64,000 nt of DNA from Dendrolimus kikuchii (GCA_019925095.2 CM034391.1:5483051-5547050), one strand, 5' to 3'. Numbered from the stretch's first letter, positions 31,539 to 42,411 are shown. Made by a program: numbers and translations. The notes: generated by a model from the letters alone, not told the origin.

Positions 31539-31693
31539 ATGCTATAGTGTTACTTATATAATATATTTGTCATAACAATTTTTTATTTTTTTTTATTTTA
31601 TTGGACTTGAGCTTTATGGGTATTATTTTTATATATATTCAGAAGTACGTGGAATGCTATAGTGTTACTTATATAATATATTTGTCATAACAA
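31539..31693. repeat. Perfect 40-bp direct repeat around a T-rich insert
   Basis: ATGCTATAGTGTTACTTATA… occurs at 31539-31578 and again at 31654-31693, identical over 40 bases. The 75 bases between begin with a T/A-rich run. It is either an unusually long target duplication or a local duplication. Confidence 0.85.
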
Positions 31694-32142
31694 ATATGGC
31701 GTCTCCGTAACACCATCATTGAAGTCATAACCATCCTCCAAACAAGTGCACCTTATTTACGTTCTGGACATAATGAAGTTAAGAGCACAGTATCAATCAA
31801 AGAAATCTTCACAAAGCCTTCTTTCTTCACTAAATAATAGCTTAGTTATCGCCCACAAAGCCAAGTATAAAAGCTGATTTCGATATAAATCTAACTTAAT
31901 GAGGCTGGGTCGTGACTGGCCCATTTGTTTGTTCAAGGTGTCAGAAAGGAACGGACACTTTTGACATTGTCCGGGACTAGTCCAAAGGTACACGGTTATC
32001 GTGTGTGTGAACCGTGCCGGTCGTGACCTAGGCATTTGTTCGTGTGTCGTGAAATGGCATCAAGTAGACCGATCGGTTGATCGAACTCGTCCGATTTGGT
32101 AGATATCAATCACGTGTCAAACCTCAACTGGTATTGTATTTA
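31694..32142. other. Unassigned DNA
   Basis: It is somewhat less AT-rich between 31900 and 32100. A minus-strand frame (31793-32035) has no recognised domain. Confidence 0.4.
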
Positions 32143-32480
32143 ATTACTAGGATATATACCCGTGACTGCGTCCACGCTTGACTTGAAATTCCCGCGGGAT
32201 TCTCGGGACAAAATATCGCAGTATTTAAAAAAATAACGTAAGCTATTATTTTAGTGGAAACTGCGTCGGAATAAGCTAATTTTTATGCATCCGAACAACT
32301 TCAAATTGCTCCCGGGAAAATTCCCGCGGGATTCCCGGAATAAAAATCACACATTTTATTACATAAAATTTGTTATTCATCAGTGAAAAAATCGCATTGC
32401 AATTCGATATTATTAATCTGGACGTTTTAAATAATTCCCAGAAAAATTCCCACGGGATTTTTCCTGCGTACGTTTTTTGC
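32143..32480 (+). repeat. RTE-style interspersed repeat, family F
   Basis: It begins ATTACTAGGATATATACCCG and carries GACTTGAAATTCCCGCGGG and the GGGAAAATTCCCGCGGGATT block, collinear with 1243-1777. It ends earlier than the other two copies. Confidence 0.65.
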
Positions 32481-32682
32481 GAAAGAATAATTTACTAGTA
32501 GATACAAATCTCTTCTAACTATATAAAAAAACACTAATGACGCTTGTTTTTTATGGGTAGAATACATATGTATAATTTATTATTTATTTGTGTAGATGTT
32601 CACATAAACTTGTGTAACCTGGTGTGCTATGTAATTAATTATTTCACAAATCTTTATCAATATGAGATATATATAACCTACC
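32481..32682. other. Unassigned AT-rich DNA before the mariner
   Basis: Nothing supportable is seen. Confidence 0.4.
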
Positions 32683-33977
32683 TAGTCTTGCCATAAATAT
32701 TGTAACAAAGATATTTTTTTCCATTGCCAATAACACCTATAAGTTTTACAGTGTGTTAGTTTAATACATAAATATAAAATAATTTGAAATATAAAAACCT
32801 TATTCGAAGTGGTCTCCATTGGCTGCAATACAGTCCTTTAAACGTTGAGGCCAGTTATCAATAGAAGCACGCACTCTTTCCGTGGGAAAATTCTGCACTG
32901 CCAATCGTATGGATTGTTTTAGAGACTCCAAATTATCATGGCGTTTAGAGCAAGCCGTACTCTCTAAAACTGACCATAAATCATAATCCAGCGGATTAAG
33001 ATCGGGACTAGACGACGGCCAGTCTTCAGCTCTGATGAAGTCCGAAACGTTCGTTTCCAACCAAGACTGCGTGGACCGAGCTTTATGACCCGGCGCCGAG
33101 TCTTGCTGGAAGGACCATTCTTGGTTATTGAACATGGCGTTGTTAAGGGGCTTAACTACCTTCTCAAGAATGGTATCTTGATACACTTGTGCCGATGTTT
33201 TGATACCTTTTTCACAAAAATATGGCTCAGTCATTCCTTCATAGCTAACTCCCCACCAAACCATCACTGAAGACGGATAATGCCCACGTTGCACTCTGTC
33301 GACTAATTGAGAAGCTTCCTTAGAGCTTTGAGCATAAATACGGTCATTTTGTTTGTTAAAATGTTGCTCAATTGTAAAAATTTTCTCATCCGTAGACAAA
33401 AAATTTCTGTGACCTCTCTTTACGTACCGCTTCAGTAGTTGTTTCGATTTTACCACCCTATTCTTTTTTAAATTATGAGTTAAGAAATGACCAGTGCGTC
33501 TCTTATAGGCCGCAACACCTAAGTCATCTTTTAAAATACGCGACATGGTTCTAGGTGATCTTCATCTTTCGAGATAAAATCTTTTGCTTTCGGACAGGAT
33601 TTCTTTGAATTCTTTCCCTTACTGCTTTGACCACCTTTTTTGTACGATCACTACGTGGGCGGCCAGATCTTTTTCTGTCACAAACAGAGGAGGTCTCATT
33701 GTACCTATTAATAGCCCGGTACATAAACATTTGACTAATACCAAGCGTATGGAGAGTTTTAAAAATTGCATTTGGCTCCTTACCTACTTTGTGTAATGCA
33801 ATCACAGCGATTCAGTTCTCTTTATCGCCCCACTCCATTTTAATATCGCAAAATGTTGTACAATGTGTTGGCGCTAAAATGAGAACACAATGAACAATCA
33901 TATAAAAATGACAGATTCCAAATTCAAATGTAATATTTTGTTTCTTCTTAATTGTAACAGTATTTATGGCCAGACTA
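32683..33977 (-). mobile_element. Full-length maT-type mariner
   Basis: The element is about 1.3 kb, the usual mariner size, with a TA at each end (32683-32684 and 33976-33977). The left terminus, GTCTTGCCATAAATATTGTAAC, and the right terminus read inward, GTCTGGCCATAAATACTGTTAC, are inverted repeats with three differences over 22 bases. The transposase lies on the minus strand and carries a stop and a frameshift. The DD37D spacing places it with maT mariners, known from Lepidoptera. Confidence 0.9.
32800..33838 (-). pseudogene. maT-type mariner transposase with two lesions
   Basis: The frame starts at ATG 33838. It is interrupted by TGA at 33814-33812 and loses frame near 33551, just after the KMKIT stop. 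The N-terminal part shows a helix-turn-helix region and the GRPRS hook (RKRSGRPRSDRTKK). The catalytic part shows LSTDEKIFTIEQ with the first aspartate, VMVWWGVSYEG, QQDSAPGHKA with the second, and SPDLNPLDYDLW with the third; counting 37 residues between the last two gives DD37D. It would cut and paste the element at TA sites. Two lesions and no sign of other damage suggest recent inactivation. Confidence 0.9.
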
Positions 33978-34090
33978 AGTATATATTGTATATAATATGA
34001 AAATAAAAATAAAATAGTAATTAATACATAAACCGAATCTGAACGCACTATGGTTACAGCAAACATTACGTACTGTAAGCAGCGTGTTTG
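33978..34090. other. Spacer between mariner and SINE B
   Basis: A short AT-rich spacer with no recognised feature. Confidence 0.4.
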
Positions 34091-34380
34091 ATTTTTTTTA
34101 TTTGCTGGAGTACAGCCGATAGGCTGATATCCCAACTGTGATGGAAATTGATTACCGTTGTCTATGAATATTTGTAACGTTCAAGGTGCTACTAATGTGC
34201 TGCCGGACTCTTAGATAGGACTGGAACCTGACCTCTAATGCCGGAATACAACTGAAGGTTGTTATGGCGGCTTGCTCTAGACCAGGGATGGTAGCCATGG
34301 CTATGGGCTGTTTTGTCGCCTCTTACGCCTCTTCGTCTGGCTGCAGGAATTAGTATTCTATCTCCGTTCCTGCACGGATA
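34091..34380 (+). repeat. SINE family B, diverged copy
   Basis: It begins TTTTATTTGCTGGAGTACAG, has GATTACCGTTGTCTATG, GCCGGAATACAACTG and GTTATGGCGGCTTGCTC, and ends CTCCGTTCCTGCACGGATA. It is closer to the copy at 63546-63745 than to the main group (both have CCCAACTGTGATG instead of GGCCCACTTGATG), which suggests a subfamily. Confidence 0.8.
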
Positions 34381-34908
34381 AAATTATGACTTTAGAACTA
34401 TTAGATGATTTTAAAATTAGTCGTCTGCTCGCATGTAGTTAGTAATAGTGTGATATTGGTGATCAGTGATCACATTTTAGGGAGATAAAAAAACCATAAA
34501 TAGATGGTTTTTGTCACGTCTTAAACCCAGCATCGTTATTAGTTTTGCCTTATAGCTTTAGATTTTATAGACAAGGCATGACTATTCTAAGCTCTATAGT
34601 ATGAAATTTTTATCCAATTTATGTATTGAATATAAAGTAAATCGAAAACAGTTAAAAGTGATTATAACAGTAAATACTAATTTCCAAGGTCCGATACAAT
34701 TCGATACGATATCTATTACTTTATAGATAGACAAACCGATTAACCTTTCAAATTTACTTGAGTTTTGAAATTTCTAACTATGAATCGTTATGGCATTTGT
34801 TAACATCGAGTTCTAAAATGTTAAAACTAAACATTGAAAGAATCTGCTTTAATTAAATACTTATATTTAACTCTATCCGAAGTATATAAAAAGAAATAAA
34901 AAAATATA
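34381..34908. other. Unassigned AT-rich DNA
   Basis: Nothing supportable is seen. Confidence 0.45.
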
Positions 34909-35060
34909 TATTTCTTTGATACATACATACATACACGCCAGTTCCCTTGCGGGGTAGGCACGAGCAAAAGAGCGCCATTCAGGCTTATTCTTACACACCT
35001 CACTTGCTTCTTTGACATTCATAACTCTGGTCATGCACGCTCGTCTGTTCTTATTTCTTT
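34909..35060 (-). mobile_element. LINE C tail insertion
   Basis: The insertion (about 34918-35051) reads from its CATA-repeat tail through CCAGTTCCCTTGCGGGGTAG to CGCTCGTCTGTTC. TATTTCTTT occurs at 34909-34917 and 35052-35060 as the probable target duplication. The minus-strand frame matches the C-terminus of the LINE at 45150-45653. Confidence 0.75.
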
Positions 35061-35432
35061 AATCATTATATTAATACGTGAAGCGAAAACTTTGTACCCC
35101 TTTTTGCCAAAATTGCGCGGACAGAGGAGTATGAAATTTCGCACACTTATAGTTTATATAGAGAAGCAGTGCAGAATGCATTTTTTTTTAAATTATGCAT
35201 AAAAAATACATTAAATCAATAAAAAAAACATTACACACACTACCATGTATTTGATACACACAGACATATACTTATACTCTTTTGTTTATTGTTAAAGTCA
35301 AATTAACAGTGTAGCCTTGGCGAAATCTGTGATTATAGAAGTATATATAGTCTTTGACAACAGAATAATGTTTAAACTTATAAATTAAATTAATTATTAT
35401 GGTCGAATTTCGACCACGGGCGATCACTAGTA
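35061..35432 (-). repeat. Interspersed repeat family M
   Basis: On the minus strand it begins ACTAGTGATCGCCCGTGG and TCGAAATTCGACC, then a TTAATTAATTTAATTTAT stretch, and ends with GCACAATTTT… and CTTCACGTATTAATATAA-like wording. Copies are at 47967-48560 (opposite strand) and 49196-49458 (same strand). It is non-coding, with the RTE-style head. Confidence 0.65.
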
Positions 35433-35444
35433 TTCTTAAATAGC

Positions 35445-35625
35445 TGTTGTGGTAACTTAGTGGTTAACGACCTAGCGTTTTAAATTCATGTTTCAAATAA
35501 CGGAGTATCGTGATTAAACTTACGGTGAAATCCGGCAATCCGCAACCTGAATAAGTGTGACGAGCATACCTTCAGTTACCCCCTAAAAATGGTAGCCCGG
35601 CAGTTGACGTATATGGGCTGATATT
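35445..35625 (+). repeat. Very degenerate SINE A
   Basis: GTTGTGGTAACTTAGTGGTTA recalls the tRNA-like head. Later GCAACCTGAATAAGTG and GTAGCCCGGCAGTTGACGTA, then ATGGGCTGATATTATA, follow the family A order. Confidence 0.45.
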
Positions 35626-35633
35626 ATACGAAT

Positions 35634-35918
35634 TTTATCCCTGAAGGAGAAAGAATACAATTTCCTGCAGTAGGCGACCTGTCGTAAGAGGCGACAAAAC
35701 AATTCACAGCCAGGTGGTAGGGTATTTGCCTGTCTGGATAGCTACCACCCCTGGTCTAGAGTATGCCACCATAATAACCTTGAGTTGTGTTTCGGCATTA
35801 GTGGCCAAGTTCTTGTCTCCCTTAAGAGAGCATCAGCGTATTTGTAACACCTTTGGTGTCACAAATGTCCACAAGCGACGGTAACCTCTTTCCATCAGGT
35901 GGGCCGTCTGCCTGTTTC
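35634..35918 (-). repeat. SINE family B, inverted
   Basis: The complement of the full SINE B: GAGAAAGAATACAATTTCCTG at the left, GGTGGTAGGGTATTTGCC in the middle and CATCAGGTGGGCCGTCTGCC at the right. The CTGCACGGAT end is altered. Confidence 0.8.
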
Positions 35919-36069
35919 AATTTAAAGCATACCTTTAAATTAAATACAAAAATCTGAATACAAGCAAATAATTCGTCACTAATTCCTTCCGTTCTCATTC
36001 ACTCATTTTTTTATTCAATTTCTCGCATCGTCTTAAACATTCCTACATATATGTGAAAGTCACTGTTTT

Positions 36070-36147
36070 TTATAGCTGGAATTCAACCGAAATGCTAACG
36101 GGCCACCTGATGGAAAGTGGTTAAGATCATCGCCTATGGACATTCAG
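36070..36147 (+). repeat. SINE B head fragment
   Basis: TTTTTTATAGCTGGAATTC, GGGCCACCTGATGGAAAGTG and TCATCGCCTATGGACATTC match the head; the body is absent. Confidence 0.65.
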
Positions 36148-36184
36148 GAAATGCATGGATATTTATTGCTGCCTTTCTTTCGAT

Positions 36185-36305
36185 CTTGATATAAAAAAAA
36201 AAAATCTTTATTGAAAAATACAGGTACAGAAAGTAATATTGAAGTCCCTATTTCCCGAGCTAGGCACTAGGCCTGTGTTTCGGGAATCAGTGCCCTCTCA
36301 CGTTT
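36185..36305 (-). repeat. LINE-like 3' tail, inverted
   Basis: The complement of 25365-25495: CTTTATTGAAAAATACAGG, then CCCGAGCTAGGCACTAGGCC and GGGAATCAGTGCCCTCTC. No coding sequence is present. Confidence 0.5.
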
Positions 36306-36318
36306 TATAGCTTTATTT

Positions 36319-36859
36319 ATACTGTTACAACTTAGGCTCCGACAAATACAAATTCCACTCCTAATCTGTAAAAACACATTTTATTACCTGTCTGTATTTG
36401 AACTAATTGTAATTATTTTATGATCGTCTTCTTTTGTTTACTTATTTATTGGCATACGTTTCTAGAGAACAGTCTATTATTTTACTGTACTCGTTTGCGG
36501 CCGCTTGCGGCTGAATCATTAGCCATGTATTGCGGATTACGTCGCCTACGATACGGGCACATTTGTATTTGTGAGGTATAAAACGACGGTCTGACGGAGA
36601 GGGGGGGGGGGGGGGGGGGGGGCAGTTCAGCGACAACTACGATCAAGGCGTGACGTGTGTACAATCGATAATCTAATAGTGACGGACTTTGCGCGTTTTG
36701 TTGAATTACGACCTTTTGAATTACTTATTATTACTTATTAATGAATTAGTTGTGTTCGGTTATATTTGTACCTGTTTTATACGTGTTTGTATAGTTCTAA
36801 TAAATTCTATAATAATTCTAACGGCATTTTAATTCGAGTCCCGCAACTCGTAATAATAC
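36319..36859 (+). mobile_element. Probable solo LTR
   Basis: The segment 36323-36855 begins TGTTACAACTTAGGCTCCG and ends CTCGTAATA, a near-inverted terminal pair (TGTTAC / GTAATA). It has ATAC on both sides (36319-36322, 36856-36859) as a possible target duplication. Inside are a TATA-like GGTATAAAACG at about 36576 and AATAAATTCTATAATAA near the end, as expected of an LTR. A run of 22 G is at 36601-36622. An inverted, internally deleted copy is at 43052-43403. No gag or pol remains, and the assignment rests on structure only. Confidence 0.5.
36601..36622 (+). repeat. Poly(G) run
   Basis: Twenty-two consecutive G, preceded by GGAGA. Unusual in AT-rich insect DNA; length is prone to sequencing error. 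It explains the polyproline frames on the minus strand, which are not genes. Confidence 0.9.
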
Positions 36860-37212
36860 TTTAGTAAAAATAAATCAATAACAGAGTGTATATGTCTAGT
36901 ATGTAAGCATTGCGCTTGCGCGGGTGCGTGCGTGCATGTGTGTATTTGTGTGTGTGTGCGTGTAGCCAGCTTTTCAATTTAATTTTAATAAATCCATTCT
37001 AATGTAATTTTGTAGGTATGTAAGTACGTACAAAATTTTTATTTTGGAAAATGAGATAATTTCCATAGGACGTGCATTAGAACAAAGCGCATGTAAATCT
37101 TAAATGAAATTGTACAAAATTACTACATAATTAAGAGATGAGAGAGAATTAAAAGCTACAAGGTTTGGTTTATAGGATACACAATAGCGCAAAATTCTAT
37201 GAATTATCCCAT
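36860..37212. other. Unassigned DNA with a GT-rich run
   Basis: Around 36905-36965 a GTGCGTGCGTGCATGTGTG-type purine/pyrimidine alternating run occurs. Nothing else is recognised. Confidence 0.45.
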
Positions 37213-37332
37213 TCTAAAAGCTGGCAACGCGTGGGCTTTGTCTCTGGGTTTGCAAAGTCTATAAGCGACGGCAACCACTTTCCTTTAGGTGGGCCGTTTG
37301 CATGTTTGCCAGCTTCATAATAAAAAAAAAAA
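37213..37332 (-). repeat. Metulj-like SINE copy
   Basis: Plus strand reads CTAAAAGCTGGCAACGCGTG, AAGCGACGGCAACCACTTTC and GGTGGGCCGTTTGCATG, then an A-rich run. It is the complement of the head also present in SINE B. Confidence 0.7.
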
Positions 37333-37651
37333 CAAAAAATATAAATATTTTTATTAGTTATTATTTTCATAGACATTTCTGATACGAAACAGTTTCATTT
37401 TATATCAATGCATTTTTCGATGTGATAAAATTCCAGCATTTGTAACAGATAATAAATTGGAATGAATTCCATAGATAAGATACAACATCAACCACCAAAT
37501 GATACTGGCATCCGTAACGAAGCCATATAAAAAAAACATGTTTCAAAATCGAATTTCGATTTATATTCACATATTTAGTTTCTTAAATATTGCATAGTAA
37601 AAAATGTAAAGAAGTTTTGGATTATTCTTAAGGAATTTTGTAACTAAGGCT
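37333..37651. other. Unassigned AT-rich DNA
   Basis: Nothing supportable is seen. Confidence 0.4.
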
Positions 37652-37803
37652 GATATTAGACGGATCAATAAAATCAAATCAATGTATAGAACTAAAAGGC
37701 CAAGACCGTGTCCGATTATACTCATTAATTCAAATTTATTTTTATATGCATCATTTTGGTTGATTCACCCAAATTTAAAGATTTAAATGAAAGGTCTAAT
37801 ATC
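37652..37803. mobile_element. Small MITE, family L
   Basis: GATATTAGAC at the left and GTCTAATATC at the right are exact inverted repeats. Inside, GGATCAATAAAATCAAATC and GGTTGATTCACCC are shared in order with 60383-60545. It is non-coding. Confidence 0.55.
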
Positions 37804-39114
37804 GACGTAACAATTATTTTTCAGGAATTTAGCAAAAAATTATTTTAATTTAAAATGTTTATTATTTACAGCTTTAAGAACTAACCCATTATTATAAACT
37901 TTACTGCACAAGCAATTTTGATAGCAGCTAAAGAACAAGAAGATAGAATATTTTTTATCTCAAGAAACGGGACAGCTTCAATTTGCTAGAAATTGTCAGT
38001 CTTGAGAAAATCTCCAATTTTGTAACATATTTAAATTTGTCTTTTATTTTTTTAGGTTATTCGATTGAATTATACTATTATATATAAAACATTTGCGAGA
38101 AAACAGTACAATAGCTAATGAAACAAACCTAAATATCAGTCGGAAAGTAACAACAATCTCTGAAATTTCTATTATGAAAAGTAACGCGCATTTTATACAT
38201 AGCGCAACATGCATGAACTACATCTTTAGTCTCATTTTATAGTATTAAAGTAAAATGAATGTATTGATCAAAAGCGCTTCCAAGGAGGTTCAATTATTCA
38301 GCTTATTAAATCTCGTAAAGTAAAACTCCTTGGGGAAATTCTTATTTTTTCACCTATATTTTACCGTGCGTTCCGTTGTGTGGTATGTAATTTTTAACTT
38401 TCGAACAATATATAGGCTTTGTATATGAATTTTTTCGCCAGTGTGTTGAAAAAATATTTAAGATTCAGTATTGACAGAAATTAATATATTATTCGTACAT
38501 AACTAAACTTTAAAACTCTTATCTTTAATAGCTAATCAACCGTATTAACATGTTATCAACTAATAAATTAAGTGGCATTTAAAAAAGAGCAGTGTAAAAC
38601 CCGTCTTCGGTCGGATACCTGTTCCGTAACTCACATTCCAGGGATGCCTTTATTTCGCTCTTCGGGTTTGACATATGCTTTATGCATTCTCGAGCCTTGT
38701 CCCACCTTTTATTATTAGTAATGTTACATGCTGCGAACGTATTGTTCACTTTGGCCTTTCAAAAATTATTTTGCTTGCATTTTCTTAAGATGGACGAAAT
38801 TTTTTGTCTGATGTTTTTAAATCTTTATTTTCAAATCTCGGTTAGTAAAGGGACTATTATCCTTATAACTACAAATCACAAAGTCACCATATAAGCGCAA
38901 CTTTTGGAAGGCCTCAGCGAAATATCAACTCGAGGCTAAGGTGATTAAAAAAAAGCCAGAACAAAAATCAGTCTCGACAATTGACGCAAGATAAATAAGA
39001 GAAGCAAGATTTTTACTTGGTTTTCTATTTGATATATCTAGCTGCATGTATGGGATCCCCAACAAGATCATGGTCAAAAGTTAATGTACACTTAGTGGAG
39101 TAAAAATACATATA
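37804..39114. other. Unassigned AT-rich DNA
   Basis: No gene or repeat is supportable. The 70-codon frame at 38682-38894 has no domain. Confidence 0.45.
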
Positions 39115-39300
39115 CCTAGTACTGGCGGTCCCTGGATACGTCCTGCTCTGAAAAAATAAAAATCTAGGATCCGATCCCAGTGCCGCCTACCGGTTCCAAT
39201 TGTGAATCTAAACCATCCGGGAACCAACTCAAACACACACAAAAAATTTCAGCAAAAGTGGTAAAGTCGTTCTCCAGTTATGGACGTACACACATTTCTA
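39115..39300 (+). repeat. Interspersed repeat family D fragment
   Basis: TAAAAATCTAGGATCCGATC, then AGTGCCGCCTACCGGTTCC, AATTGTGAATCTAAACC and CAACTCAAACACACAC follow the order seen at 42412-42965 and 56430-56765. Confidence 0.65.
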
Positions 39301-40569
39301 CATTTTATTTTTCATATAGATTTAATACCTTATTATGTGATATTATTAATTACTCTTTGTGCGCTTGAATGTTTCATAATTTTGAGAAATGCGCTTGTTT
39401 ATTAGTTGGATTTGACTCACCGACAGCTCATTGTAGATTTTTGATTTGAAGACCGTGAAATGCAGTATCGTAGAACGGTGGCGCCACTCGTTGACGTATT
39501 GAAATTTTGATTTCATTGCCACGCACGATTTTACAGTGAGGTTTGTACAAGCACTTATGAATCGAGGAATTTGAATACAAGCGTTTTATAGCAAACCCAA
39601 AACTCTCTATCTAAGACAAGTACTAATTTCCACACTAGATACCGATTCCAAATTTACTAGGGTTACTTTTTATCATCACACATGAATGAAGAAAGTACAA
39701 CGTTACGAGGTTATAATTTTAACGAGTCAAATATCTTAAAATAAAAATATTCAAATAATATATCCTACAGCTTAATTTAAAAAAATACCAATAATAAATA
39801 GGCCCTATATAACTGTCAGTTGGAAATGTTCCCAAAACGCTTGCCTCATTACCACGTTGGATGGCAATGCTTATGCGTTGCATAAAATTCAGGCCAGTCT
39901 TTTGGTTGCATGAAACTACTATCAACCGTGTAGATAGGTCTCGATATAGGCGGTGAGTTTCTAAACCCAATGGGCCCCATGTTAAAAGTAATATTATAAT
40001 GAAGTAATTAAGTAAACACACTTTTTATGTACATAATATTGTTTTGGAATTAATTGGAAGATGTATTAAAACCGCAATTGCAAGCCACACTCGTTTTAAA
40101 TTAGTATTTAGTAAAACCGTAACTTTATCTCAAATAATATCAATATAATCAATATATTCATACACTTTTTGTTCACAACAAGAATGTTTTCACGTTTCTT
40201 TGACACGCGTGTCCGTATCGTATAATAAGCTGCAATGTTACTTTCTCAAGTTGCAAGGATTATTTGTTATTGTAATGAGTTAGCGTCTCTTATCTCACTG
40301 ATCGCAGCGAACAAGATTAGGCTGGCGCCGATGTGACAGCTGTCGAGCCGACTCCAGTCTGACGTTTTCCGACGTGCGTTGCGGACCTATTCTCATTTGT
40401 ATGTAAGGCTTGTATAGTTCTAAAAGACGTTGCACACCGGGCATTCATTTGTGATACAATAATCGTTTTTATCATAAGTCAAAAATTAAGTACACACTCC
40501 CTTATTCATAATAGTTGTATGAGGTGATGGCTTTTATCTTAAAACATTTTTCAAAAATGATTTTTGTTT
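39301..40569. other. Unassigned DNA
   Basis: Mostly AT-rich. Around 40310-40400 a GC-richer patch (GGCTGGCGCCGATGTGACAG…) stands out, but it has no open frame with splice signals. The frame at 39719-40021 has no recognised domain. Confidence 0.35.
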
Positions 40570-40812
40570 CTTTTTTTTTGCAACATCAAAGGCGTTAGAA
40601 ATGCACTGCTGCTCTCTTAAGGGAGCCTGGAACCTGGCAACTAATGCCGGAACACAACTCAAGGTTATTATGGCGGTATACTCTAGACCAGGGCTGGTAA
40701 CCATCCAGACGGGCAAACACCCTACCACCTGGCTGTGGCTTGTTTTGTCGCCTCTCACGAGAGGCCGCCCGGCCGCAGGAAATTATATTCTCTCTCCGTT
40801 CCTGCACGGATG
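40570..40812 (+). repeat. SINE family B, 5'-truncated
   Basis: It runs from TTGCAACATCAAAGGCG through GCCGGAACACAACTCAAGG to CTCCGTTCCTGCACGGATG. Like 30282-30511 it lacks the first part of the head. A preceding T-run may be part of it. Confidence 0.85.
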
Positions 40813-41046
40813 AGGTTCGCTTTTGCTCAATACTTGTTCTCAAAATAAACTAAGGTTAAAACTGATACACCTTGGTCATATATACACAGAATCGAGTATG
40901 CTATCGGTATTCTCTTCCATAAGCCAACCGGAAATCTATATATGTGAAAATGGGTCGAGGCGTTGTATCGTATATGGTAGCATATTTGCATTTCGCATTC
41001 CATCGGTTATAACTTTAAGAATCATTACAGATTTAGAAGTAACTTT
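40813..41046. other. Unassigned DNA
   Basis: A 127-codon frame begins at 40823 and runs into the SINE. Its first 90 codons are not recognised and its end is repeat sequence, so it is not called. Confidence 0.35.
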
Positions 41047-41545
41047 GGGCCGATTTTTCAATCGACAGATAAAAGTTATCAGTCGAATAAATTATAATCT
41101 GAGTGAATTTAGAAATGAAATCATTCAACTGTTTTATTTATCCGTGCAGGAACGGAGAAATAATACAATTTCCTGCGGCCAGGCGGCCTGTCGTAAGAGG
41201 CGATAAAACAACCCACAGCCATGTGGTAGGGCATTTGCCCGACTGGATGGCTACCACGCCTGGTCTAGAGTATGCCGTCATAACAACCTTGAGTTGTGTT
41301 CTGGCATTAGTGACCAGGATCCAGTCTCTCTTAAGAGAGCAGCAGCGCATTTGTAGCACCTTTGGTGTTGCAAATGTACATAGGCGATGGTAACCGCTTA
41401 CCATCAAGTGGGCCGTCTGCCTGTCTGCTGAACTCCTGCAATAAAAAAAATCATGCAGCTAAAATTTTTAATTTTTCCATCTCATACTTTATTCTATGAA
41501 TAACTTTTATCTGGTGATTCAATCACAAAATTAAATCAAATCGGC
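41047..41545. mobile_element. MITE interrupted by a SINE
   Basis: Left end GGGCCGATTTTTCAATCGAC and AGATAAAAGTT; right end read backwards GCCGATTTGATTTAATTTTG, then TTGAATCACCAGATAAAAGTT. The two ends fit as diverged terminal inverted repeats of one element of about 190 bp, split by the SINE at 41139-41450. Confidence 0.6.
41139..41450 (-). repeat. SINE family B, full length, nested in a MITE
   Basis: It runs from ATCCGTGCAGGAACGGAG through CACAGCCATGTGGTAGGGC and TTGAGTTGTGTTCTGGC to CATCAAGTGGGCCGTCTGCC and GAACTCCTGCAATAAAA. All blocks of the family are present. The 96-codon frame within it is a by-product. Confidence 0.9.
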
Positions 41546-41937
41546 ACTAAATCAAATAATATCGTCAGTTGGATTGATCGATTATTGCTCTGGCTGTTAT
41601 ACACTCCCTTAAAAAGCAGTTGTCTAGACTACAATTAGAAGCCTTATGCAGTCGTTACATAACATTTAAACTGAGTAATCTATTTATACTCTATACTTTA
41701 ATACTATATCTATGCTTCATCTAATATATATAAAAGATCTCGTGTGACTATGTATGTCCGGGATTAACTCCGAAATTACTAATCCAATCTTGATGAAATA
41801 TTGTAACAATTTCTTCTAACTTAAAAGAGAGGATAGTTTTTATCTCGATTGTTGACCTCAATTATAAAATTCTGATGTTAGTATGTATATCAGTGAACTC
41901 TTTCAAAACTCCTGGACCCCTGTATACCTACTCCCCT
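41546..41937. other. Unassigned AT-rich DNA with RTE-style wording
   Basis: TATATAAAAGATCTCGTGTG, ACTCCGAAATTACTAATCC and TTTTATCTCGATTG between 41730 and 41860 recall the start of a dispersed non-LTR-related repeat. The rest is unassigned. Confidence 0.35.
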
Positions 41938-42100
41938 GTATACTCTAGACGAGTATACCGCCATAACAATTTTGGGTTGTGTTCCCTTTTTAGAGAGCGG
42001 CAGCACATTGGTAGCACTTTTGGTGTTTCAAATCTCCATATGCGATCGCTTTCTATCAGGTGAGCCACCTGCAGTCTGCTAAACTCATACAATAAAAAAA
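41938..42100 (-). repeat. SINE family B, partial inverted
   Basis: TATACTCTAGACGAGTATACC, GGGTTGTGTTCCC, TTTCTATCAGGTGAGCCACC and GTCTGCTAAACTCATACAAT follow the inverted family B order. The CTCCGTTCCTGCACGG end is missing. Confidence 0.75.
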
Positions 42101-42411
42101 GTTACCAGGTTGCAACATTGTTGCTTTGTCGCGTTAGTAGTATACGGCTCTTTGGTAAACTTTCAAAGAGTATTCTTCACAGCACTTGTTTCCCTACTTG
42201 CACAGAAGTTTCTAATTAACTTTCTAAAGTAATTAAAATATCTTTCAAGTGCGAAGTTATTTAGTCGTTGTAATTTTTCGCTTTTTGCTTAAAGTTTTCT
42301 CGAGACTGCGCTAGAATTCCTTATTTGCTCGCTTCATGTTAGGCGAGATATCAGTTTATGTCAATAGAAATTAATTGCTCGCTGTTTTCTATTATCACCT
42401 TTTTATAAGTC
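42101..42411. other. Unassigned AT-rich DNA
   Basis: Nothing supportable is seen. Confidence 0.4.

Noticed and set aside
36442..36664. Proline-rich minus-strand frames
   Set aside because: They are translations of the 22-base G run and its surroundings inside an LTR-like repeat.
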